Position numbers and translations under genes: made by a program
Shown here: positions 45,776 through 53,926 of the stretch, in pieces
Position numbering within the stretch: position 1 is the first letter of the stretch
Layout of the letters: each line of letters starts with the position of its first letter
Origin: Porphyromonadaceae bacterium
GTDB lineage: Bacteria; Bacteroidota; Bacteroidia; Bacteroidales; Dysgonomonadaceae
Direction: 5' to 3'
Assembly: GCA_021372865.1 (NCBI GenBank)
Contig: JAJFTO010000013.1
Span: 124,001 to 188,000, forward strand
DNA: 64,000 bases
The notes under the pieces: model-generated
Database searches by the model: none
What the model saw: only the letters and a program-made list of their open reading frames with translations
What the model was told of the DNA's origin: nothing

Positions 45776-46801
45776 ATGTTTTGCAAAAAAAGCAGCATGA
45801 CAATCCTACTGTGCTTGCCCTTGCTACTGGCAGGCCGGTTATCGGCAGGAGAGCCTACTCCTCAACCTGTTATCGTTCATTCTGAAATAATCAGGCAGCC
45901 CGCTTCTGTACCCTCTGCACATGCATCCACCCTTGTGGAGACAGACAACGGTTTGCTGGCAGCATGGTTTGGTGGTCCCTATGAAAGGCATCCCGACGTG
46001 AGTATTTATACTTCCAGATACGTAGACGGGCAATGGAGCAATCCGGTGATGGTGGCCGATGGGGTACAAAACGAATCACAACGTTTCCCCTGCTGGAACC
46101 CGGTTCTCTTCAAAAGAGATAACGGGGATCTGATCCTCTACTACAAGGTGGGGCCCAGTCCCAGTACCTGGTGGGGAGAGTATAAGATATCGACCGATGA
46201 GGGCGAGACATGGTCGCCTATGAAAACGATCCCACGTGGTTGTCTCGGGCCAATTAAAAACAAACCGGTCATCATTCCCGGGGGAAAAATACTCTATCCC
46301 ACCAGCATCGAAGTGGTGGGAAAATGGAACGTCTACATGGAAATGTCGGACCAGGATCTGACAAACTGGGAAAAGATTGAGATCGACAACAACGGTTTCG
46401 ACGCCATACAGCCTTCGGTATTGTTTCACAACGATGGTGCACTGCAGATTCTTTGTCGCTCGAAAAACAACACCGTGGTGGAGTCCTGGTCGCACGACAA
46501 CGGCAAAACATGGTCTCCGCTGATGGCCACAGAGTTACCCAATAACAATTCGGGCATCGATGCCGTGACACTCAGCAGTGGTTTGCAGCTGATCATCTAT
46601 AACCCTATTACCTCCGGAAGGAATAAGCTGGCCATTGCCGGGTCTTATGACGGGAAAGCATGGGAGAAGCTGATTGACCTGGAGGATGAGCCCGAGGGTG
46701 AGTTCAGCTATCCTGCCATGATACAGGATAAGCATGGCAACGTGCACATCACGTACACTTATCAGCGCGAGCAGATCAAGTATGTACAACTGAAATTCTA
46801 A
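45776..46801 (+). CDS. Sialidase-like BNR beta-propeller protein, secreted
   Basis: A 341-residue exported protein with a signal peptide (MTILLCLPLLLAGRLSAG) and a six-bladed propeller fold of the predicted-neuraminidase type. Asp-box motifs STDEGETWSPM and SHDNGKTWSPL are clear. Other conserved segments are SAHASTLVETDNGLLAAWFGG, FPCWNPVLF and KNKPVIIPGGKILYPTS. These are closer to the COG4692-like group than to classical GH33 with its FRIP motif, which is absent. The substrate may therefore be another acidic or deoxy sugar. It follows the oxidoreductase by 40 bases and is probably in the same operon. Confidence 0.8.
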   Translation: MFCKKSSMTILLCLPLLLAGRLSAGEPTPQPVIVHSEIIRQPASVPSAHASTLVETDNGLLAAWFGGPYERHPDVSIYTSRYVDGQWSNPVMVADGVQNESQRFPCWNPVLFKRDNGDLILYYKVGPSPSTWWGEYKISTDEGETWSPMKTIPRGCLGPIKNKPVIIPGGKILYPTSIEVVGKWNVYMEMSDQDLTNWEKIEIDNNGFDAIQPSVLFHNDGALQILCRSKNNTVVESWSHDNGKTWSPLMATELPNNNSGIDAVTLSSGLQLIIYNPITSGRNKLAIAGSYDGKAWEKLIDLEDEPEGEFSYPAMIQDKHGNVHITYTYQREQIKYVQLKF

Positions 46802-46831
46802 GAAGATTTTGCTCTTCTTTCTATTTAATTG

Positions 46832-46839
46832 TACCTTTG
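46832..46839 (+). promoter_or_regulatory. Promoter -7 box of the SpmAB-type gene
   Basis: TACCTTTG matches TAnnTTTG and lies 51 bases before the start codon at 46891, just after the end of the sialidase-like gene. Confidence 0.6.
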
Positions 46840-46890
46840 ATTGATCTGTTTCCAGATGATCCATTTGTTCATCCATGATTTCGGCATTGT

Positions 46891-48123
46891 ATGATATTGA
46901 ATTATATTTGGGTTGCATTTTTTCTGATTGCTTTCATTGTTGCATTGGTAAAGCTTCTTTTCTTTGGTGATTTGCAAGTATTTACCGATATCATGAACTC
47001 TACCTACGATACGGCCAGAACCGGGTTTGAAATATCACTCGGCCTGACGGGTGTGCTCTCCTTGTGGCTGGGGGTAATGAAAATAGGCGAACGGGGCGGC
47101 ATGGTGGAAGTGTTTTCCCGGGCTGTGGCACCCCTCTTTTCAAAGCTTTTTCCCCAAATACCTTCAAACCACCCTGCCGCGGGATCGATGCTGATGAACA
47201 TTTCGGCCAACATGCTGGGACTCGACAATGCAGCCACACCCTTTGGGTTGAAGGCGATGCAGGAACTGCAGGAAATAAATTCCAAGAAGGAAGAGGCTTC
47301 GAATCCCATGATCATGTTTCTTGTGCTGAACGCTTCCGGTTTGACGCTTATTCCGGTCACCGTCATGGTCTATCGCGCACAATTGGGTGCTGCCAATCCT
47401 GCCGATGTCTTTATTCCCATCATGATCGCCACCTTTGTGGCCACGCTGGTGGGGATGATTGCCGTCTGCCTGAAGCAGGGCATCAATATTTTCCAACGGG
47501 CAATCATGGGCTTTATCCTTGCCATGGCAGGCATCATTGCCGGTACCATCCTTGTTTTTCAGTCGATGCCGCAGGAGAAGATCAACGTCATATCGAGCCT
47601 CGCTGCCAATGTGATCCTGTTTTCTATTATCTCCCTTTTTATTGCGAAGGCACTTCACCGGAAAGTCAACATCTTCGAAGCCTTTATTGACGGGGCCAAG
47701 GATGGCTTTAAAACGGCTGTTTCCATCATCCCTTACCTGATTGCCATCCTCGTAGGGATTGGTGTTTTCCGGGCCTCTGGTGCCCTGGATTTCATGATGG
47801 AGGGGCTGCGCAGCCTGGTCGCACTCTCGGGTATGGATACCCGCTGGGTGGATGGCATGCCCACCGCGTTGATGAAGCCCTTGAGTGGCAGTGGTGCCCG
47901 GGGAATGATGATCGACACGATGAAGACCTTCGGGGCCGATTCATTTGCGGGCCGGTTATCGAGTGTGCTGCAGGGCGCCACCGACACCACCTTCTACATC
48001 GTGGCTGTGTATTACGGTGCTGTGAACATCAAGAATTCGCGCTATACCGTTCCCTATGCACTTTTAGCCGATTTAGCGGGTGTGTTGGCGGCTATTTTCA
48101 TTGCCTATCTTTTCTTTGGATAG
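46891..48123 (+). CDS. SpmA/SpmB-type fused nucleoside-recognition membrane protein
   Basis: A 410-residue integral membrane protein. The N-terminal half resembles SpmA (TARTGFEISLGLTGVLSLWLGVM, NMLGLDNAATPFGLKAMQEL) and the C-terminal half SpmB (DGAKDGFKTAVSIIPYLIAI, LMKPLSGSGARGM, DTTFYIVAVYYGAVNIKNSR). In spore formers the two are separate. The fusion is common in non-sporulating Bacteroidota, where the role is unknown. Both halves belong to the Gate/nucleoside-recognition family, and export of a small molecule is possible. There is no evidence for sporulation here. The gene is followed by ybeY after 36 bases. Confidence 0.87.
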   Translation: MILNYIWVAFFLIAFIVALVKLLFFGDLQVFTDIMNSTYDTARTGFEISLGLTGVLSLWLGVMKIGERGGMVEVFSRAVAPLFSKLFPQIPSNHPAAGSMLMNISANMLGLDNAATPFGLKAMQELQEINSKKEEASNPMIMFLVLNASGLTLIPVTVMVYRAQLGAANPADVFIPIMIATFVATLVGMIAVCLKQGINIFQRAIMGFILAMAGIIAGTILVFQSMPQEKINVISSLAANVILFSIISLFIAKALHRKVNIFEAFIDGAKDGFKTAVSIIPYLIAILVGIGVFRASGALDFMMEGLRSLVALSGMDTRWVDGMPTALMKPLSGSGARGMMIDTMKTFGADSFAGRLSSVLQGATDTTFYIVAVYYGAVNIKNSRYTVPYALLADLAGVLAAIFIAYLFFG

Positions 48124-48159
48124 AAATAATCCATTCTGTACGTTATTAATGTAAACAAT

Positions 48160-48588
48160 ATGGCTATCAGCTTTCAATCGGAAAATGTGGATTTTCCGGC
48201 AATCAAAAAAAGAGACACTGCAAACTGGATCAAGGCAGTGGCAAAAAAATATGACAGGCAGGTGGGAGAGATCTCCTATCTTTTCTGTGACGATAAAAAA
48301 ATTCTGGAGATCAACCGGCAATATCTGCAGCATGATTTTTACACCGACATCATCACATTCGACTACACGGAAAACAAGACGATCTCGGGTGATATTACCA
48401 TCAGCCTCGATACGGTGCGCTCCAATTCACAGCAGTATCAAACAGAATATGCCGAAGAGCTGAATCGTGTGATCATTCATGGTATACTGCACCTTTGCGG
48501 ATTAGATGATCATACCGAGGCAGAGAAAAAAGCAATGAGAGAAGCGGAAAACTCCGCACTCCTTCTCTTAAAAAACGGAGCAGCATAA
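48160..48588 (+). CDS. ybeY: Endoribonuclease YbeY (16S rRNA maturation)
   Basis: A 142-residue zinc-dependent endoribonuclease involved in 16S rRNA 3'-end processing and ribosome quality control. Family motifs are SYLFCDDKKILEINRQYL, TDIITFDY and the metal-binding HGILHLCGLDDHTEAE. The third His of the canonical H-x3-H-x5-H signature appears one position later here because of an extra Asp. Other Bacteroidota also vary at this point. Length and all other blocks are normal. It is separated by 10 bases from the next gene, so the two are cotranscribed. Confidence 0.94.
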   Translation: MAISFQSENVDFPAIKKRDTANWIKAVAKKYDRQVGEISYLFCDDKKILEINRQYLQHDFYTDIITFDYTENKTISGDITISLDTVRSNSQQYQTEYAEELNRVIIHGILHLCGLDDHTEAEKKAMREAENSALLLLKNGAA

Positions 48589-48598
48589 GTCTCGATAC

Positions 48599-49552
48599 AT
48601 GATACCACATCCTTTTTCCTTTGTGTTTTATAATACAGAGAATTTTTACGATACCATAGATGACCCTCAGACCATGGATGAGGATTATACGCCAAATGGC
48701 TTCAGGAAATGGACACCCGGGAGGTTCAACACGAAGGTGAAGAAACTGACTGAAGTAATGGCCGATATTGTACAACCTGCATACCCGGATGTGATTGGTT
48801 TGGCTGAGATTGAAAATAAATGGGTCCTGGAAAGTATTTTGGATGAAATGAACCGCCATGGCATGAGCAGGTACAGTTTTGTCCATTACGACAGCCCCGA
48901 CGAAAGAGGATCGGATGTGGCGCTGATATACAACACACAATCTTTCATCATTCTGGAGTCAAACCCCATTCTTGTCCAGCTGCCCGGTATTGAAGACCGC
49001 ACACGCGATATCCTTCATGTAAAAGGCAAAACAGTGAACGGAGAAATCCTGCATCTATATGTGGTGCATTTCCCTTCACGCAATGCAGGAACAGAAGTAT
49101 CGGAACGAAGACGTTATTTTGTGGCCAGTGAATTGCGAAATGCGGTTCAGAAAACTCTGCTTGAGAAACCGGATGCAAACCTCCTTATCATGGGTGATTT
49201 CAACGATACACCCGATGACAACAGCATCGATGAAATTCTGGAAGTAGAGAAAAATTTCACCGATATCGTGCCGATAAAGTTATACAATCTGCTTTATCCG
49301 AAACACAAAAAAGGGCTGGGGACAACTTTCCACAAGGGATGGTTACTTTTTGACCAGTTTATTGTGTCGGGAAATATGTTGATGTCCAACAAAATAGACT
49401 GTAAACCGGAATATGCCGACATATTTAATCCCCGTTATCTGCTGCAAGTCGACAGAAAAAAACACGTCCTTCCATACCGTACCTATAGCGGTAGTTATAC
49501 AGGTGGTTACAGCGATCACCTGCCCATATACCTGCGTATTTACCTGAATTAA
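48599..49552 (+). CDS. Endonuclease/exonuclease/phosphatase-family protein
   Basis: A 317-residue enzyme of the DNase I-like fold. The conserved residues are in FVFYNTENFYDT (Asn), VIGLAEIENKWV (metal-binding Glu), LYVVHFPSR (His), LLIMGDFNDTP (Asp/Asn) and GYSDHLPIYLRI (Asp/His). All catalytic positions are present. There is no signal peptide, so it probably acts in the cytoplasm. Members cleave DNA, RNA or phospholipid head groups, and the substrate cannot be told. Linkage to ybeY suggests nucleic acid metabolism, but this is weak evidence. Confidence 0.88.
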   Translation: MIPHPFSFVFYNTENFYDTIDDPQTMDEDYTPNGFRKWTPGRFNTKVKKLTEVMADIVQPAYPDVIGLAEIENKWVLESILDEMNRHGMSRYSFVHYDSPDERGSDVALIYNTQSFIILESNPILVQLPGIEDRTRDILHVKGKTVNGEILHLYVVHFPSRNAGTEVSERRRYFVASELRNAVQKTLLEKPDANLLIMGDFNDTPDDNSIDEILEVEKNFTDIVPIKLYNLLYPKHKKGLGTTFHKGWLLFDQFIVSGNMLMSNKIDCKPEYADIFNPRYLLQVDRKKHVLPYRTYSGSYTGGYSDHLPIYLRIYLN

Positions 49553-49665
49553 AGACCGTTTTCTGCTATTTAATCCTTTTAATTAGTTAATTAATTGGTG
49601 ACCGAAGTAGGTAAATAAGCTTTTAAATTTAAAATGTGTTATACAACATATAAAATAATTTTTGA

Positions 49666-49677
49666 TTAATCGATTAA
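49666..49677. promoter_or_regulatory. Palindrome upstream of the LacI-family gene, probable operator
   Basis: TTAATCGATTAA is a perfect 12-base palindrome with the central CG typical of LacI-family operators. It lies 62 bases before the regulator's ATG and resembles the palindrome before fucI (TTAAACGTTTAA), giving a shared pattern TTAAnCGnTTAA. This suggests autoregulation. Confidence 0.6.
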
Positions 49678-49727
49678 CCTATTTTCTTTGCATTAAAATC
49701 TGTTAGGATCATTAGATTTTAGTGTAT

Positions 49728-50747
49728 ATGCAAAAAAGAGTATCCCTGAAAACAATCGCACACGAAGTGGGTGTCTCCTCTGCTACTGTCTCCCTGGTTT
49801 TGAACGCCAAGGACAAGAACGGCAGGGTGAGCAAGGAGATGGCCAAAAAAATATTAGACAAAGCAGCAGAACTGAACTATGTGCCCAATACACTTGCAAA
49901 GGGATTGAAAGTCGGTCGGTCTCGTACAATCGGATTGATCATAGCAGATATTTCGAACCTTTTTTTCGGAGCCTTGGCTTTGCATATACAGAATTATGCC
50001 GAAGAAAAGGGATACACCGTGATTATTGGAAACACGAATGAGCAGTTGAGCGAAATGGAGAAATTGATAAATTTTTTGTATGCTCGGCAAGTAGAGGGTC
50101 TGATTATTACGCCGACTGAAAAAAGCCAGAATCAGTTGAAAAGATTGATTAATAACAAGACACCTTTTGTGCTCGTTGACAGAACTTTTCCCGAGCTACC
50201 TGTCAATTCGGTCATGATAGACAATTATGAGATATCCTATCAATCCACATTACAACTTATCAAAAAAGGCTGTAAGCGTATTGGACTGGTTACCTATAAA
50301 CAGGATCATTACCACATCAGTGAACGCAGACGCGGTTGTGAGGATGCATTAAAACATGCGGGTCTATACAATCCGGATATCATGGAAGAGGTTAGATACG
50401 ATTTTTTTAAAGATGACATGAAAAGAGCAATTTGTAATTTGATGTCGACAAAAGAAAAAATCGACGGCCTTTTTTTTACCACCAATTCAATTTCGATCAA
50501 CGGAGTGAAAGAACTGATAAAAAACAATATCAACATTCAAACAGATATCCAAATTATGTGCTTTGATGAAAATGACGCTTTTTATATCCTTCCCTATACG
50601 GTACCTTTCATCAGACAACCCATCAAAGAGATGGCACAAAAAGCAGTGGAACTGTTAATCGATCAAATAGAAATGAAAAATGAAGGAATCCGTAACCTTG
50701 TCATCGGGGCTGAGTTGGTATCAGGTGAGAATGTAATTTATTTCTAA
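49728..50747 (+). CDS. LacI-family transcriptional regulator
   Basis: A 339-residue sugar-responsive DNA-binding protein. The N-terminal helix-turn-helix (VSLKTIAHEVGVSSATVSLV) is followed by the hinge segment NYVPNTLAKGLKVGRSRTIG and a periplasmic-binding-protein-like domain (IGLIIADISNLFFG, GLIITPTEKSQNQLKRLI, PFVLVDRTFPELPVNSVMID). A GTG two codons upstream (49722) could also be used. The protein probably represses its own gene and the fucI locus in the absence of the sugar ligand, acting at the two similar palindromes. LacI control of a PUL is less common in Bacteroidota than hybrid two-component or SusR control. Confidence 0.92.
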   Translation: MQKRVSLKTIAHEVGVSSATVSLVLNAKDKNGRVSKEMAKKILDKAAELNYVPNTLAKGLKVGRSRTIGLIIADISNLFFGALALHIQNYAEEKGYTVIIGNTNEQLSEMEKLINFLYARQVEGLIITPTEKSQNQLKRLINNKTPFVLVDRTFPELPVNSVMIDNYEISYQSTLQLIKKGCKRIGLVTYKQDHYHISERRRGCEDALKHAGLYNPDIMEEVRYDFFKDDMKRAICNLMSTKEKIDGLFFTTNSISINGVKELIKNNINIQTDIQIMCFDENDAFYILPYTVPFIRQPIKEMAQKAVELLIDQIEMKNEGIRNLVIGAELVSGENVIYF

Positions 50748-50769
50748 ATGGTTTTTTTCTATTGACAAG

Positions 50770-50781
50770 TTAAACGTTTAA
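50770..50781. promoter_or_regulatory. Palindrome upstream of fucI, probable LacI-family operator
   Basis: TTAAACGTTTAA is a perfect palindrome 31 bases before the fucI start, in the place of a promoter. It shares the pattern TTAAnCGnTTAA with the site at 49666-49677 and is a good candidate for direct repression by the upstream regulator. Confidence 0.65.
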
Positions 50782-50812
50782 TTAAATATACAACCTATTT
50801 AAAATATTATAT

Positions 50813-52588
50813 ATGAAGCAATTGTATCCTAAAATTGGCATTCGTCCTATTATCGACGGGCGTCGCGGAGGTATCAGAGAGTCGTTGGAAGAGACGACAA
50901 TGAATCTGGCAATAAGTGCAGCGAGACTGTACAGTGAAAATCTCAGGTATCCCGATGGAACGCCGGTTGAATGTATTATAGCTGACACCTGTATAGGTGG
51001 TGTGAAGGAAGCGGCATTGTGCGCAGAAAAATTCGAGAGAGAAAACGTAGGTGTTTCACTGTCGGTTTCACCCTGCTGGTGTTACGGTTCCGAAACCATT
51101 GACATGGATCCGTTAAGGCCCAAAGCCATTTGGGGTTTCAACGGTACCGAACGCCCCGGGGCAGTTTATTTATCGGCAGCTCTAGCCGTTCACAATCAAA
51201 AAGGTTTGCCTGCTTTTGGAATCTACGGAAAAGATGTTCAGGATGTTGGTGATGACACCATACCTGATGATGTAAAGGAGAAACTGCTCCGTTTTGCCCG
51301 CGCCGGGCTAGCAGTTGCCATGATGCGTGGAAAATCATACCTGGCCATTGGTTCGGTATCGATGGGAATTGGTGGATCGATGGTAAATCCCGATTTTTTG
51401 CAGGAGTATCTGGGCATGCGTACCGAACAAGTGGATGCCAGTGAAATTCTTCGTCGCATTCAACTTGGAATTTACGATCAGGAGGAATTTGAGAAAGCAA
51501 TGGCTTGGACCAAAGAAAACTGCATGTCGCATGAGGGCGAAGATTTCAATCCGGAACACCTTAAACACAGCAGGGAAAAGAAAGACCAGGATTGGGAATT
51601 TGTTGTGAAGATGACATTGATCATGCGTGATTTAATGACTGGAAATTCAAAACTCGACGAAATGGGATTCGGGGAAGAAGCGCTCGGACACAATGCCATT
51701 GCAGGGGGTTTCCAGGGACAACGGCAATGGACTGATTTCTTGCCTGACGGCGATTTCTCGGAAGCTATGCTAAACTCTTCTTTCGACTGGAACGGAAAAC
51801 GCGAAGCGTTCACATTTGCTACCGAAGACGACCATTTGAACGGAATCAGCATGCTCTTCAATCATTTGTTGACCAACACTTCGCAAATGTTTGCCGATGT
51901 GCGCACCTATTGGAGTCCCGAAGCCATCGAACGGGTCAGCGGTTGGAAACCCGATGGATTGTTGCAGAACGGGGCGATTCACCTGATTAATTCGGGATCC
52001 TGTACGCTGGATGGAACCGGTCAGCAATCGGATCAGGATGGGAATCCCATCATGAAGCCTTTTTGGGAAATTACCGATGAGGAAGTCTCAAAAATGCTTG
52101 GCGCCACCACCTGGCATCCCGCATCGTTGGAATATATGCGTGGAGGCGGATTTTCCTCCCATTTTCTGACCAAACCGGGGATGCCGGTTACCATGTCCCG
52201 GCTGAATCTGGTGAAGGGACTGGGGCCTGTATTGCAGATTGCAGAAGGTTGGACGGCTACTTTTCCCGGTCACGTATTCGACATTATCAATGAAAGAACG
52301 GACAAAACCTGGCCCTCTACCTTTTTTGTCCCTAGAACTACCGGAAAAGGGCGATTCACGGACGTTTATTCGGTCATGAATTATTGGGGAGCGAATCACG
52401 GCGCCATCAGTTACGGACATATCGGGGCCGACTTGATTACGTTGGCTTCGGCACTTTCTATTCCCGTGAACATGCACAATGTGGATGATGAAAAGATTTT
52501 CCGGCCCGACGCCTGGTCGGCATTCGGATCTGAGAATGAAGGTGCGGATTACCGTGCATGCGCTGTTTACGGGCCATTGTACAGGTAG
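50813..52588 (+). CDS. fucI: L-fucose isomerase (also D-arabinose isomerase)
   Basis: A 591-residue cytoplasmic isomerase, the same length as the E. coli enzyme and alignable along its whole length. Conserved blocks include [40 protein letters not shown] (manganese-binding Glu and Asp), [37 protein letters not shown] (metal-binding His) and [13 protein letters not shown]. It converts L-fucose to L-fuculose, and D-arabinose to D-ribulose. No fuculokinase or aldolase gene is in the window. The palindrome 31 bases upstream and the LacI gene point to sugar-dependent repression. It is 55 bases before the GH172 gene. Confidence 0.96.
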   Translation: MKQLYPKIGIRPIIDGRRGGIRESLEETTMNLAISAARLYSENLRYPDGTPVECIIADTCIGGVKEAALCAEKFERENVGVSLSVSPCWCYGSETIDMDPLRPKAIWGFNGTERPGAVYLSAALAVHNQKGLPAFGIYGKDVQDVGDDTIPDDVKEKLLRFARAGLAVAMMRGKSYLAIGSVSMGIGGSMVNPDFLQEYLGMRTEQVDASEILRRIQLGIYDQEEFEKAMAWTKENCMSHEGEDFNPEHLKHSREKKDQDWEFVVKMTLIMRDLMTGNSKLDEMGFGEEALGHNAIAGGFQGQRQWTDFLPDGDFSEAMLNSSFDWNGKREAFTFATEDDHLNGISMLFNHLLTNTSQMFADVRTYWSPEAIERVSGWKPDGLLQNGAIHLINSGSCTLDGTGQQSDQDGNPIMKPFWEITDEEVSKMLGATTWHPASLEYMRGGGFSSHFLTKPGMPVTMSRLNLVKGLGPVLQIAEGWTATFPGHVFDIINERTDKTWPSTFFVPRTTGKGRFTDVYSVMNYWGANHGAISYGHIGADLITLASALSIPVNMHNVDDEKIFRPDAWSAFGSENEGADYRACAVYGPLYR

Positions 52589-52643
52589 GTTATCGGCTAT
52601 TCTCAATTGTAAACAAGTAGTCTGATTCTTTTAAACTAAATAG

Positions 52644-53852
52644 ATGGATGAAATGAAAAAAAACTATTGTAAAATTCTGAGATTGCGCGTTTTTATTCTG
52701 ACAATGGTCCTTTCACTCCCCCTCTTTTCTCAGACAGAGTCTATAGGGGAAATGTTTGAACTGACAAAATTGAAATCGGGGATGAAGAACAGGAGGATAT
52801 CGAGTACCGATCCTACAGGGGGAAATCGAGACCACCTGGAACCTTTCGCTCCCGGTGAAAAAAGGACAATTGTGGAGATTAAAGGTGCCGGTGTGATCAA
52901 TCACATCTGGGTCACCATTGCCCCGCCACCGGGTGAATTAAGCAGGAATGATATCATTATCAGGATGTATTGGGACGGGAACGACTATCCTTCCGTGGAA
53001 TCTCCTATCGGGCCGTTCTTTGGCCAGGGGTGGGATGAACGGTATAATTATGCTTCCCTTCCCTTGTCGGCCGGACCTGAAAACGGGACAGGCATGAGCA
53101 GTTATTTCGCGATGCCGTTTGAAAAGGGGGCAAGGATTGAAATTGAAAACCAGACCGACAAGACAATCAATGCCTTTTATTTTTATGTCGACTATCTGGA
53201 GATGAAAAAGCTGCCTGAAGAAATGGGACGGTTTCACGCCTGGTATAATCACAGTCTTACGGAAGCACTACCCGAAGGTGAGACAGAATGGGCGCTTACG
53301 GGCCCTCAACAACCCAATAAAGGAGGTGAACGGAACTATCGCTTCATTGAAACGAAAGGAAAGGGCCATTTTGTGGGTATCAATTATTATGTTCACTCCC
53401 CTACTCCCATGTGGTATGGTGAAGGCGACGACATGTGGTTTATCGACGGAGAAACGACTCCCTCGTTAATAGGTACAGGTACAGAAGATTTCTTCAATAC
53501 ATCCTGGTGTCCAAAAGAGCCTTTCTCACATCCTTATTTTGGATACCCCCGGGTGAACAAAGATATAGGCTGGCTTGGCAGAACGCATGTGTACAGATTC
53601 TTTATCAATGATCCCATATTTTTTGAAACAGAAGTGAAAGGAACCATTGAAACAGGACACAACAACAATCTCACCCTTGATCTGGCCACTGTGGCTTACT
53701 GGTATCAGGACAGTGCGGTAAAATTGCCTCCGGCGCCATCTAAGGAAGCACGTAAACCCAAGCCTTTTATCAACCATATGGATATGCACCGCTGGAGAGA
53801 TGCCTGGCGCAAGGCCAAGGGAAATGACCCACAGTTATGGGGAAATGAATGA
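52644..53852 (+). CDS. GH172-family (DUF2961) glycoside hydrolase, secreted
   Basis: A 402-residue exported protein with signal peptide (VFILTMVLSLPLFSQ). ATG at 52644 or 52653 may start translation. The DUF2961 double jelly-roll has RRISSTDPTGGNRDHLE, GAGVINHIWVTI, YASLPLSAGPENGTGMSSYF and DGETTPSLIGTGTEDFFNTSW. The Glu in GTGTED (E281) corresponds to a conserved catalytic acidic residue. Characterised GH172 members act on difructose dianhydride, alpha-D-arabinofuranosides and alpha-D-fructofuranosides. Its position directly after a D-arabinose-capable isomerase makes a D-arabinofuranose substrate plausible. That link is inference. Confidence 0.9.
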   Translation: MDEMKKNYCKILRLRVFILTMVLSLPLFSQTESIGEMFELTKLKSGMKNRRISSTDPTGGNRDHLEPFAPGEKRTIVEIKGAGVINHIWVTIAPPPGELSRNDIIIRMYWDGNDYPSVESPIGPFFGQGWDERYNYASLPLSAGPENGTGMSSYFAMPFEKGARIEIENQTDKTINAFYFYVDYLEMKKLPEEMGRFHAWYNHSLTEALPEGETEWALTGPQQPNKGGERNYRFIETKGKGHFVGINYYVHSPTPMWYGEGDDMWFIDGETTPSLIGTGTEDFFNTSWCPKEPFSHPYFGYPRVNKDIGWLGRTHVYRFFINDPIFFETEVKGTIETGHNNNLTLDLATVAYWYQDSAVKLPPAPSKEARKPKPFINHMDMHRWRDAWRKAKGNDPQLWGNE

Positions 53853-53926
53853 TATTATGTTGGAAGATGTCATTTTTGTTAAACCGAAAATTGAGTTAAA
53901 TGAATTAGTGGATATTAAAATTCAAT

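Noticed and set aside
45776..46801. Classical GH33 sialidase
   Set aside because: Asp boxes are present but the FRIP arginine motif is missing, so only a sialidase-like call is justified.
46891..48123. Sporulation gene spmA/spmB
   Set aside because: The family is widespread in non-sporulating Bacteroidota, and no other sporulation gene is in view.
53871..53878. A promoter -7 box before susC (CATTTTTG)
   Set aside because: It has one mismatch in the key first base and no -33 element. It remains possible but is not supported enough to list.
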